From DASZIT01 sp036264255 (GTDB lineage: Bacteria; Actinomycetota; Acidimicrobiia; Acidimicrobiales; RAAP-2), in NCBI GenBank assembly GCA_036264255.1, contig DATARI010000022.1, positions 1-5,501 on the forward strand: DNA of 5,501 bases, read 5' to 3'. The position numbers and the translations under genes are program-made. The notes under the pieces were generated by a model. The model was not told where the DNA came from and did not search any database. It saw nothing but the letters and a program-made list of their open reading frames with translations. This document shows, piece after piece, positions 1 through 5,501 of the stretch (position 1 is the stretch's first letter; each line of letters begins with the position of its first letter).

Positions 1-258
1 CTCGGGCTGAGGGATATCGCCCTCCACGGGGTCGAGCGCCCGATCCCCGCCACCAGCATCGGCATGCCGATCCTCGAGTCCGACCGGGTGTTGGATCCCA
101 TCTGTGGGCTTCCGCTGTCGGAATCCACCGCCGAAGAGACCGCTCGGGATCCACGAGGTTTCGTGGTCGCCTTCTGCTCGCCGGGGTGCCTCGACACCTG
201 GCAGCGACGGCCAACCAGTCCGAGCGCCGAGCTGGAAAGCAGCAGCCCCGGGGGTTAG
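1..258 (+). CDS. C-terminal part of a YHS-domain protein (5' end outside the window)
   Basis: The reading frame is open from base 1 and ends at TAG 256-258, giving 85 residues. The last ~55 residues resemble a YHS domain, a short metal-binding-type module: a DPICGLPL stretch (from base 94), then FCSPGC followed by a Trp and RRP. In this frame the cysteines are at residues 35, 59 and 63, spaced C-x23-C-x3-C, close to the usual DPVCGM...FCS..C...F...P pattern. The YHS module is often found at the end of larger proteins, including metal-transport and oxidoreductase-maturation proteins. The 31 or so residues before it match nothing I recognise, so the main function is unknown. An ATG at base 64 could start a 64-residue protein, but it has no Shine-Dalgarno sequence and the frame stays open upstream, so a truncated longer gene is more likely. 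A short Ser/Glu/Pro-rich tail ends the protein. Confidence 0.6.
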   Translation, partial: LGLRDIALHGVERPIPATSIGMPILESDRVLDPICGLPLSESTAEETARDPRGFVVAFCSPGCLDTWQRRPTSPSAELESSSPGG

Positions 259-2690
259 ACCAACAAGCCCTGCCGTCGTCGTCGAGCGAAGAGACTGGCG
301 GAACCGGCCAGGTCGACCTGCACCTGGCGCTGAGTCTCGAGTAGATCGTCGGCCCAGAGCATCTGGAGGGTCATGCGCAGTCGATCGGCCCGCTGCCGGT
401 CGCGGGCGTCATCAAATGCCTCCTGCAGGACCGTATGGAGCACGTCGTCGTGGGAGGGCGGTAGTTCCAGTGAATCGCGCCGGTTGGTCAACAGTTCGGC
501 AAATTCCTCGTACCAACGATGGCTGGCGGCGTACGAGTCTCGTAGCACCGCCCCCGCTACCGCCACCGACTCGAGCTCGGGGAGCCCCGGTTCCGGTCTT
601 GCCGCCGGCAAAGTGGAGAGCGTGTACGCCGCCATCCGGATTCGATTCGAGCCGGTAAAGAGGTTGGCCACCGTGTCGACGGACACCACCTTGGCCCCGC
701 GTTCGACCAGGAACTCCCGAAAGGCGTCGTCCAGCCGGAAATAGGCGCGGTGGGACGCCCGCTGGGCGGCCCGGGTGTCGACCTCCCGGGTCGACGTGGT
801 CAACCGTTCCACCGCATCGGCCAAATAGGCAGAACTCTGGACGAACGCGTCGGAGAGCGCACGCCCGAGCGCAGCGGTGGCTCCCCGGGGCCAGAACAGC
901 AGTCCCACCACGATGCTCACCGCGCAGCCGATCGCCACGTCCTCGATCCTGGTGAGGCCCACCTTCCAGCCGGTGGGGACGATGATGTTGAACAAGATGA
1001 CCACCACCAGGGTGAATCCCGCTTGCCCGGCGGCAAAGGAGATCATGGAAGGGGCGGCGCCCGATACCAGCACGGAGAGGGGAAGGAGTACCCACAAGAG
1101 CACCGGATTGCTTCCGACTCCGATCATGATGGCCGCACCCACCAGGAACCCCACCGCCGTTCCCCCGACGGCGCGGAGGGCAGTCGCCCCGGTGCCGAGG
1201 GCATTGGAGCGCAGGACCGAGAGCGTTCCGAGGACCACCCAGAAGCCGTGTTCGACCGCGGTGACCTCGGCCACGCCCACGGCCAGGCCCAGGCCCACGG
1301 CACCGCGGACGGCGTTGCGAAACCAGACCGAGCGGAAGGAAAGATGGGAAACGAGGCGGCGGCCGAACTGACGGGACGGCGCTTCGTCGGGTGGGCCCAA
1401 CCGACGATCTCCGGCCTCCTGGGCGCCGGCCACCTCCAGCGTGGCATCGGCGACCATCTCCGTCGCGATGCCCAGGGCTCTGGCCTGAAAGCTCGGGTCC
1501 AATGACGACGCGATCCCTCGACGGTGCATGGCCATTCCTCCGCTGGGGCCCGTCTCGGCAGTCGACCGCCCAGGATCACCGTCTTGCGCGATCAACATCA
1601 TGACATCGGCATCGATCTCCCTGGCGATCAACTGGCCCAATTTGGAGTTCGCCGCCCGGAGCCCTTCCACCAGTGCGGGATCGTCAACCGGGTGTGCATT
1701 CCGATCGCAGACGAGGGCCGCGCTCAGGCGCAGTGTCTCGGCCACCGTCTCGACCACCGTTCGGACGGAGGACAGATCGGCCGATGTGCTTCGGTCCTCG
1801 GCGAGGACGGCATTGTTGGCGACCCATTCGACCCGCCCCACCAGCTTGGACAAGGCGACGGCTCCGGCCGCCGATCCGGTCGGCGGGTAGGGGGTCGCGG
1901 CGAACTGATCTCGGAGCCGCGTCAACTGCCGTTTGACCTCTGCACGGGCTGCGGGATTCGGCGCCCCTTCCACCAGGCTCATGGCCAGCCGCCCGACAGC
2001 GGACGCGGTCGCCGCCACCCGGCGCCGGAGATCGTCGTGCCAGGGAGTGGGCCAGACCAGCATGCAGGCGGGAATGCATACAGCCGCGGCGAACACCCAG
2101 CCGAGCAGGCGAGGGCCGACCGCCGACGCCGGCTGGGCTACGGCCACCGGCAGCACGAAGGTGAGAAGAGCCGCCGTGGAGGCGGTGGCGGCCTGCGGCG
2201 AGACGATCCCGGCGAACAGAACAGAGAACCCGACCACCGCCATCACCACCACCGCGGCAATCTTGTGGGTCGAGACGCCCGTGCCGAGAGCGATGAAACC
2301 GCTCCCGAACACGAAGAGCCCGACGTAGGACTCCAGGCGGGTCCGGGGCCGGCCGGGGAAGTCCACCAGCAGCAATAGGGCGAAGGATCCGAAGGCGCCG
2401 AAGAGATCGGTCTGCGTGTTGGAGAAGAGGGCATGGGTGAGGCCGAAGACCGCGGGCATCACCACCGCCGCCCGGACCGACCGCTTGACCGCCAGAAAGT
2501 CGGGGTCCTTCTTCCTCATCCCGGTGGTCAGGCTTGAACCGGGGAAGCGGACTGATCGATGGGCGGCGATGGTGGGCTCAGTCATCAGGCCGGTGGAGCC
2601 ATTCATCAGACGGGTTCTGCCGGCCGTCGGCACGGATCCCATCAATGAACCAGTCGAGGAATCCCTGGAGACAGGCCACAGAGTAATCAT
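255..2690 (-). CDS. FUSC-family (fusaric acid resistance / aromatic acid exporter-like) inner-membrane protein
   Basis: This 811-residue frame encodes a two-halved membrane protein of the FUSC type, a family that includes bacterial aromatic-acid and fusaric-acid efflux proteins and YccS-like proteins. The first half has about six hydrophobic segments (roughly residues 72-90, 96-111, 121-141, 143-163, 168-186, 193-213). A long soluble region follows (about 214-455), then a second hydrophobic block (about 460-601) with the family signatures: FWVVLGTLSVLRS at 483-495, a GGTAVG turn at 509-514, GWKVGLTRIEDVAIG at 574-588 and LLFWPRG at 597-603. A cytoplasmic helical C-terminal domain completes it. 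The length suits a full-length member and no frameshift is seen. Substrate is not predictable. The start is uncertain: ATGs lie at 2690, 2642, 2606, 2585 and 2519. The first has only a weak G-rich Shine-Dalgarno-like run and the others none. Family-like sequence begins near residue 62 (DPDFLAVKRSVRAA), so a start at 2585 or 2519 is quite possible. It is transcribed divergently from the dehydrogenase gene. Confidence 0.88.
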   Translation of the reverse strand: MITLWPVSRDSSTGSLMGSVPTAGRTRLMNGSTGLMTEPTIAAHRSVRFPGSSLTTGMRKKDPDFLAVKRSVRAAVVMPAVFGLTHALFSNTQTDLFGAFGSFALLLLVDFPGRPRTRLESYVGLFVFGSGFIALGTGVSTHKIAAVVVMAVVGFSVLFAGIVSPQAATASTAALLTFVLPVAVAQPASAVGPRLLGWVFAAAVCIPACMLVWPTPWHDDLRRRVAATASAVGRLAMSLVEGAPNPAARAEVKRQLTRLRDQFAATPYPPTGSAAGAVALSKLVGRVEWVANNAVLAEDRSTSADLSSVRTVVETVAETLRLSAALVCDRNAHPVDDPALVEGLRAANSKLGQLIAREIDADVMMLIAQDGDPGRSTAETGPSGGMAMHRRGIASSLDPSFQARALGIATEMVADATLEVAGAQEAGDRRLGPPDEAPSRQFGRRLVSHLSFRSVWFRNAVRGAVGLGLAVGVAEVTAVEHGFWVVLGTLSVLRSNALGTGATALRAVGGTAVGFLVGAAIMIGVGSNPVLLWVLLPLSVLVSGAAPSMISFAAGQAGFTLVVVILFNIIVPTGWKVGLTRIEDVAIGCAVSIVVGLLFWPRGATAALGRALSDAFVQSSAYLADAVERLTTSTREVDTRAAQRASHRAYFRLDDAFREFLVERGAKVVSVDTVANLFTGSNRIRMAAYTLSTLPAARPEPGLPELESVAVAGAVLRDSYAASHRWYEEFAELLTNRRDSLELPPSHDDVLHTVLQEAFDDARDRQRADRLRMTLQMLWADDLLETQRQVQVDLAGSASLFARRRRQGLLV

Positions 2691-2792
2691 GCCCCCATCG
2701 GCTCGACGAGACCCAGATCGCGCCGATCAAGGCATTTTGACGGCTCCACCGGGACCCCTCGTCCCGGACGGCGTTCTGCTAGACACCTGAGG
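2691..2792. promoter_or_regulatory. Divergent intergenic region between the exporter and dehydrogenase genes
   Basis: These 102 bases (longer if the exporter starts further in) must hold promoters for both divergent genes, unless the dehydrogenase promoter lies inside the exporter's N-terminal frame. I see no strong -35/-10 pair for either direction. On the plus strand a TTGACG lies at 2737-2742 but has no -10 at proper spacing. A poor TAGACA lies at 2780-2785, 7 bases before the dehydrogenase ATG. On the minus strand there is a CAAAAT (complement of 2734-2739). The clearest element is the inverted repeat at 2749-2767, listed separately. Confidence 0.4.
2749..2767. promoter_or_regulatory. Perfect 7-bp inverted repeat, candidate operator
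   Basis: CCGGGAC (2749-2755) is repeated as its exact reverse complement GTCCCGG (2761-2767) around a 5-base spacer, making a 19-bp palindromic site. It ends 25 bases before the dehydrogenase ATG, where a bound repressor could block transcription, and it lies between two divergent genes. No regulator gene is present in the window. It could also act as an mRNA hairpin, or be chance in GC-rich DNA. Confidence 0.35.
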
Positions 2793-3641
2793 ATGACCGC
2801 CCAACCCAGGCAGAGACGGGCGATGGTAACCGGGGCCACCCGCGGGATCGGCAAGGCCACCGCGCTGGCCTTGGCGGCGGCGGGTTGGGATGTGGCCATC
2901 ACCGGGCGCACCCGGCTGGCGGGGGAGGGGCGCGACGACTCCGACACCGGGGAAGGCCGGGCCCTGCCTGGGAGCCTTCAGGAGACGGCGGCGGGGATCC
3001 GAGACTCAGGCGGCAAGACGTTGGAACTGGCCGCGGATCTCCACGACCTCGCCGCCCTCCGGGAGGCGGTCAGCCGGGTCACCGGCGAATGGGGCGGATT
3101 GGACCTGCTGGTCAACAATGCGGTGGACACCAGCCCCGGGAGCATGGTCGGGATTCTCGAGATCACCGTGGAGCAGATGGAAGCCAAGTTGTCGGCCAAC
3201 GTGGTCGCCCAGTTGTTTTTGGTCCAGCAGGTATTGCCCGGAATGCTGAAACGGGGCGGGGGCGTCATCATCGATGTGACGTCCCACGTGGCCACCGCCG
3301 ACCCGCCCGGACCGGTCGGGCAAGGGGGCTGGGGTCTGGCCTATGCGGCGTCCAAAGCCGCCTTCCACCGGATCGCCCCACTGCTGGCGGTGGAGTTCGG
3401 CGGGCGGGGGATCCGGGCCTACAACGTGGACCCCGGCTACGTCGAGACCGAGCGTCAGCTCGTCAATGCCGCCGCGCTGGGCTTGGTCGGCCATTACTCC
3501 GGGGCGCCGCCCTCGGTTCCCGCCGCCGCCATTGCCTTTCTGGCCGAGGCGCCGGAGGAGATCGAAAACGGGCAGACGGTGCGGGCCCAGAAGTTGGCGC
3601 TGACCCACCAGCTCCACCCGGACTGGCGGGTGCCGCGGTGA
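2793..3641 (+). CDS. SDR-family NAD(P)-dependent oxidoreductase (short-chain dehydrogenase/reductase)
   Basis: This 282-residue protein is a classical short-chain dehydrogenase with a Rossmann fold, a cytosolic enzyme that oxidises an alcohol or reduces a carbonyl with a nicotinamide cofactor. Visible motifs in order are: TGATRGIG (residues 13-20, cofactor binding); ITGR ending at Arg39, which by family rules suggests NADP(H) preference; Asp82 (adenine-ring pocket); NNA at 108-110, followed by Val where Gly is usual; and the catalytic tetrad Asn136, Ser164, Tyr184 and Lys188 (YAASK). PGYVET at 214-219 follows. Residues 42-60 form a polar Gly/Asp/Glu-rich insertion before PGSLQETA, a feature of one SDR subgroup. 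The length is slightly above the usual 250 because of this insertion and a longer C-terminus. The start at 2793 has GAGG directly against the ATG, too close for a standard ribosome-binding site, but it leaves a normal N-terminus before the cofactor motif. The substrate is unknown. Confidence 0.92.
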   Translation: MTAQPRQRRAMVTGATRGIGKATALALAAAGWDVAITGRTRLAGEGRDDSDTGEGRALPGSLQETAAGIRDSGGKTLELAADLHDLAALREAVSRVTGEWGGLDLLVNNAVDTSPGSMVGILEITVEQMEAKLSANVVAQLFLVQQVLPGMLKRGGGVIIDVTSHVATADPPGPVGQGGWGLAYAASKAAFHRIAPLLAVEFGGRGIRAYNVDPGYVETERQLVNAAALGLVGHYSGAPPSVPAAAIAFLAEAPEEIENGQTVRAQKLALTHQLHPDWRVPR

Positions 3642-3688
3642 CCGGCCCTCCCCGGCTTCTCAACTGACGGCACCGGTCTCCTCACGCT

Positions 3689-3706
3689 CCGCCCTCGGGT
3701 GGGCGG
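3689..3706. promoter_or_regulatory. 6-bp inverted repeat upstream of the aldo/keto reductase gene
   Basis: CCGCCC (3689-3694) and GGGCGG (3701-3706) are exact reverse complements around a 6-base loop, in the 95-base gap between the dehydrogenase and aldo/keto reductase genes. No T-run follows, so it is a poor intrinsic terminator. Its right arm lies about where the -35 element of the proposed promoter at 3725 would be, so it may instead be an operator or a chance GC-rich palindrome. Confidence 0.25.
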
Positions 3707-3724
3707 GCATCACTGGTCTGCGGG

Positions 3725-3730
3725 TACCTT
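3725..3730 (+). promoter_or_regulatory. Candidate -10 element (TACCTT) for a leaderless transcript
   Basis: TACCTT fits the TANNNT consensus of actinobacterial -10 elements. Its last base is 7 positions before the A of the ATG at 3737, so transcription would be expected to start at or next to the start codon. There is no good Shine-Dalgarno sequence before that ATG, which agrees with leaderless translation, common in actinobacteria. No clear -35 box is seen. Confidence 0.4.
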
Positions 3731-3736
3731 GGACGC

Positions 3737-4729
3737 ATGGACCACGTTCACCTCGGCCGGACCGGCCTGCTCGTCTCCAAATTGTGCCTCGGGACCATGA
3801 CGATGGGTCTGCAGAGCGACGAGGCCACGTCGGCTTCGGTTCTGGATCGGGCGGCGGAAGGAGGCATCACCTTCATCGACACCGCCGACGTCTACCCGCT
3901 GGGCGGCGGGCTACCGACCGTCGGACGGACGGAGGAGATCGTCGGAAGCTGGTTGCAGGGCAAACGGGACCACTTCGTCGTGGCCACCAAGTGCGCGGGG
4001 CGCACCGGTCCGGAGGCGTGGGAGCAAGGCAATTCGAGGAAGCACATCCTCGAGGCGGTCGAAGACTCGCTGCGCCGGCTGGGCACCGACTACATCGACC
4101 TCTACCAGCTCCATAGCCCTGATCCCGGCACGCCGATCGACGAGACCCTGAGTGCCCTCGACGACCTGGTCCGGTCGGGCAAGGTGCGCTATGTCGGCTG
4201 CTCCAACTTCCTCGCCTACAAGGTGGCGCAGGCCCTGGGGCGGAGCGAGGCGCGAGCCCTGGTGAGGTTCGACTCGGTCCAGCCCCGTTACAACCTGTTG
4301 TTCCGCCAGATCGAACGCGAGCTGCTCCCGCTTTGCGCCGAAGAGGGCCTGGGGGTCATCCCCTACAACCCGATCGCCGGCGGGCTGCTTTCGGGGAAGC
4401 ACAGCCCGTTTTCCCCGCCGGAGGACGGCACCCGCTTCACCATCGGCAATGCCGGTGCGATGTACCAACAGCGGTACTGGCACGACCGGGAATTCGCCAC
4501 GGTGGAGGAGCTCCGCAAGGTTGCCGAACGGGAGGGAGTCTCCCTGGTCACCCTCTCGGTGGCCTGGGTGCTGGCCAACCCCGCCGTCACCTCGCCGATC
4601 ATCGGGGCGAGCCGCCCCGAGCAATTGGACGACAGTCTGGCTGCGGCGGAATTCCTGATGTCGGCAGAGCTGAAGACCGAGCTCGATGAGGTCACCAGCG
4701 AATACCGGATGGGAGATGCGGCCCGCTGA
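3737..4729 (+). CDS. Aldo/keto reductase
   Basis: This 330-residue cytosolic (beta/alpha)8-barrel enzyme is predicted to reduce aldehydes or ketones with NADPH. The complete catalytic tetrad is visible: Asp48 and Tyr53 (FIDTADVY), Lys85 (VVATKCAG) and His126 (DLYQLHSPD). Other family hallmarks are LGRTGLLVSKLCLGTMTMG at the N-terminus, GTDYIDLYQLH, the VRYVGCSNF strand (150-158), the Q-P-R-Y-N-L nicotinamide-stacking region (182-187), and the C-terminal IIGASRPEQL segment that binds the cofactor phosphate. The length is normal for the YajO/YghZ-like or L-glyceraldehyde-3-phosphate reductase-like branch, but the substrate cannot be assigned. The start matches the family N-terminus exactly; it has no strong ribosome-binding site and may be leaderless. 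It is 95 bases after the dehydrogenase gene and 36 bases before the PPOX-fold gene, with which it probably forms an operon. Confidence 0.95.
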   Translation: MDHVHLGRTGLLVSKLCLGTMTMGLQSDEATSASVLDRAAEGGITFIDTADVYPLGGGLPTVGRTEEIVGSWLQGKRDHFVVATKCAGRTGPEAWEQGNSRKHILEAVEDSLRRLGTDYIDLYQLHSPDPGTPIDETLSALDDLVRSGKVRYVGCSNFLAYKVAQALGRSEARALVRFDSVQPRYNLLFRQIERELLPLCAEEGLGVIPYNPIAGGLLSGKHSPFSPPEDGTRFTIGNAGAMYQQRYWHDREFATVEELRKVAEREGVSLVTLSVAWVLANPAVTSPIIGASRPEQLDDSLAAAEFLMSAELKTELDEVTSEYRMGDAAR

Positions 4730-4746
4730 ACTGCCCGGCGGGCCCC

Positions 4747-4757
4747 AAGAAGGAAGG
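4747..4757 (+). promoter_or_regulatory. Ribosome-binding site of the PPOX-fold gene
   Basis: A purine-rich AGAAGGAAGG run sits about 8 bases before the ATG at 4766. It is the only strong Shine-Dalgarno sequence in the window and fixes this start. It fits a downstream gene of an operon, in contrast to the poorly spaced or absent sites before the two upstream plus-strand genes. Confidence 0.7.
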
Positions 4758-4765
4758 ACGAAGCC

Positions 4766-5161
4766 ATGATTTCCATTCCTGATTCGCACCGGGACCTGCT
4801 CGAGGCACAGGTCGCCACCTTGGCCACCGTCGGCCGCGACGGCCGCCCCCAGCTGTCGGAAGTTTGGTTTCTGGCCGAAGGCGACACCGTGCGGATCTCG
4901 TTGAACACGTCTCGTCAGAAGACGAAGAACCTCCGGCACGATCCGGTCTGCACCCTCTTCATTCTCGACCTGACCAACCCGGCCCGCTATCTCGAGATCC
5001 GGGCTGACGCCATCATCGAGCCGGACGACGACTACCAGTTCGCCGAGAAGGTCGGCGCCAAGTACAACTCCGACTTGAGGGTCCACGATCAGCCCGGTGT
5101 GTCTCGGGTGGTGGTCACCCTGGCTCCGGTCAAGATCAACGCCGTCGATATGAGCGGTTAG
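4766..5161 (+). CDS. PPOX-class (Rv1155-like) F420-dependent oxidoreductase
   Basis: This 131-residue protein has the split-barrel flavin-reductase fold of the pyridoxamine-5'-phosphate-oxidase-like family, and in detail resembles the actinobacterial F420-dependent subgroup. Characteristic parts are LATVGRDGRPQLSEVWF (residues 19-35), the cofactor-phosphate-binding RQKTKNL (50-56) followed by DPVCTLFILD (59-68), and NPARYLEIRADA (71-82). The C-terminal part (VVVTLAPVKINAVDMSG) ends like the family. The length is normal for these single-domain proteins, which usually act as dimers. Known members use reduced deazaflavin F420 to reduce unsaturated compounds, or bind flavin or heme-degradation products; the substrate here is unknown. 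Cofactor choice (F420 against FMN) is inferred from overall similarity, not from a decisive residue. It follows the aldo/keto reductase gene after 36 bases with its own strong ribosome-binding site. Confidence 0.88.
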   Translation: MISIPDSHRDLLEAQVATLATVGRDGRPQLSEVWFLAEGDTVRISLNTSRQKTKNLRHDPVCTLFILDLTNPARYLEIRADAIIEPDDDYQFAEKVGAKYNSDLRVHDQPGVSRVVVTLAPVKINAVDMSG

Positions 5162-5175
5162 CGCGATCTACGGCT

Positions 5176-5204
5176 TCACCGGCGGTTGCCGGCACCTCCG
5201 GTGA
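5176..5204. terminator. Possible bidirectional terminator hairpin between convergent genes
   Basis: TCACCGG (5176-5182) and CCGGTGA (5198-5204) are perfect reverse complements around a 15-base loop that can itself form a small CGG/CCG stem. It fills most of the 46-base gap between two convergent genes. There is no T-run on either side, so it would be a GC-rich, non-canonical terminator at best. Confidence 0.35.
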
Positions 5205-5207
5205 CGG

Positions 5208-5501
5208 TCAGTAGCCGGTGAACACCCGGCGGAGCTCGGCGAGGGCGGACTCGGGATCGGAGATCGGCGGGGAGTGGTCGGGGTCGAGCCGGCCGCGGAC
5301 CAGCCGGACGAACGCCTCAGTGGGCATCTCGAGGTCGGGTGACGCCGCCGGGGGTGCCGGCGCGAGAGCCACCGCATCAGGCTTCAACGAGACCTCCAGG
5401 TCGAGAGTGGGGTCGGTGGTCCGGATGCTGATGGTCCGCTCGGCACCGGTGGGCTTACCGGCGAACCCGGCGATCATGGCCATGGTGGTGATCACCACCC
5501 C
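5208..5501 (-). CDS. C-terminal part of a maleylpyruvate isomerase-family (mycothiol-dependent enzyme-like) protein; 5' end outside the window
   Basis: The frame runs from the stop TGA (complement of 5208-5210) and is still open at the right edge, giving about 97 residues. An ATG at 5498 exists, but Gly precedes it in frame and the homology suggests a longer protein. The end resembles the C-terminal domain of actinobacterial maleylpyruvate isomerase-family proteins: an acidic beta-rich stretch, then MPTEAFVRLVRGRLDPDH and ELRRVFTGY at the very end, matching the usual pattern of a helix with RLV.GRLDPDH and a terminal LR.VFPG(F/Y). Family members use mycothiol as cofactor through an N-terminal DinB-like metal-binding domain, which would lie outside the window and cannot be verified. 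Many members have no known substrate. The gene converges on the PPOX-fold gene with a 46-base gap. Confidence 0.7.
   Translation of the reverse strand, partial: GVVITTMAMIAGFAGKPTGAERTISIRTTDPTLDLEVSLKPDAVALAPAPPAASPDLEMPTEAFVRLVRGRLDPDHSPPISDPESALAELRRVFTGY

Noticed and set aside
1271..1304. Repetitive GCCCAC/GGCCAG-like stretch
   Set aside because: It is the codon-level result of a Gly/Ala/Val/Leu-rich membrane helix (AVGLGLAVGVAEV) and not a separate repeat element.
1524..2378. A 284-codon plus-strand frame inside the exporter gene
   Set aside because: Its translation is rich in Arg, Gly, His and Pro without domain signatures, and it lies opposite a clear membrane-protein gene.
2737..2742. 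TTGACG as a -35 element for the dehydrogenase gene
   Set aside because: The sequence 16-18 bases downstream (CGTCCC region) does not resemble a -10 element.
3911..5086. A 391-codon open frame on the minus strand, antisense to the aldo/keto reductase and PPOX genes
   Set aside because: Both plus-strand genes have full family motifs. The antisense translation shows no recognisable domain, and long antisense frames are expected opposite genes with strong GC third-position bias.
1..5501. Mobile elements, CRISPR arrays, tRNA/rRNA genes, toxin-antitoxin or phage-defence genes
   Set aside because: No transposase or integrase frames, spaced direct repeats, structural-RNA signatures or defence-family motifs were seen. 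The genes are ordinary chromosomal metabolic and transport genes of uniform GC-rich composition.

Overview
The window is GC-rich and carries genes typical of an actinobacterium (Actinomycetota). Two features point there: a Rv1155-like PPOX-fold protein of the F420-dependent type, and the C-terminal end of a protein resembling the mycothiol-dependent maleylpyruvate isomerase family. The genus cannot be told from the sequence. No rRNA, tRNA, CRISPR array, insertion sequence or integrase is visible.

Layout. Positions 1-258 (+) hold the 3' end of a gene whose product ends in a cysteine-containing YHS-type domain. It meets, tail to tail with a 4-base overlap, a large gene on the minus strand (255-2690) for a FUSC-family inner-membrane protein, probably an efflux transporter of the aromatic-acid/fusaric-acid type. 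A divergent intergenic region of about 100 bases, containing a perfect 7+7 inverted repeat, separates it from three genes on the plus strand. These are a classical short-chain dehydrogenase (2793-3641), an aldo/keto reductase (3737-4729) and a small PPOX-fold, probably F420-dependent, reductase (4766-5161). The last two are 36 bases apart and look like one transcription unit; the aldo/keto reductase may begin a leaderless transcript. The window closes with the 3' part of a minus-strand gene (5208-5501) that converges on the reductase gene across a 46-base gap holding a possible bidirectional hairpin terminator.

How the genes may work together. Three different nicotinamide- or deazaflavin-dependent redox enzymes sit beside a putative small-molecule exporter and a possible thiol-dependent isomerase/transferase. 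This fits a loose neighbourhood for carbonyl or xenobiotic metabolism and export. No shared substrate can be read from the sequence and nothing proves co-regulation. All intact genes belong to known families with their key residues in place. I did not find a convincing undescribed system; the points worth checking are regulatory sites and gene-boundary details.
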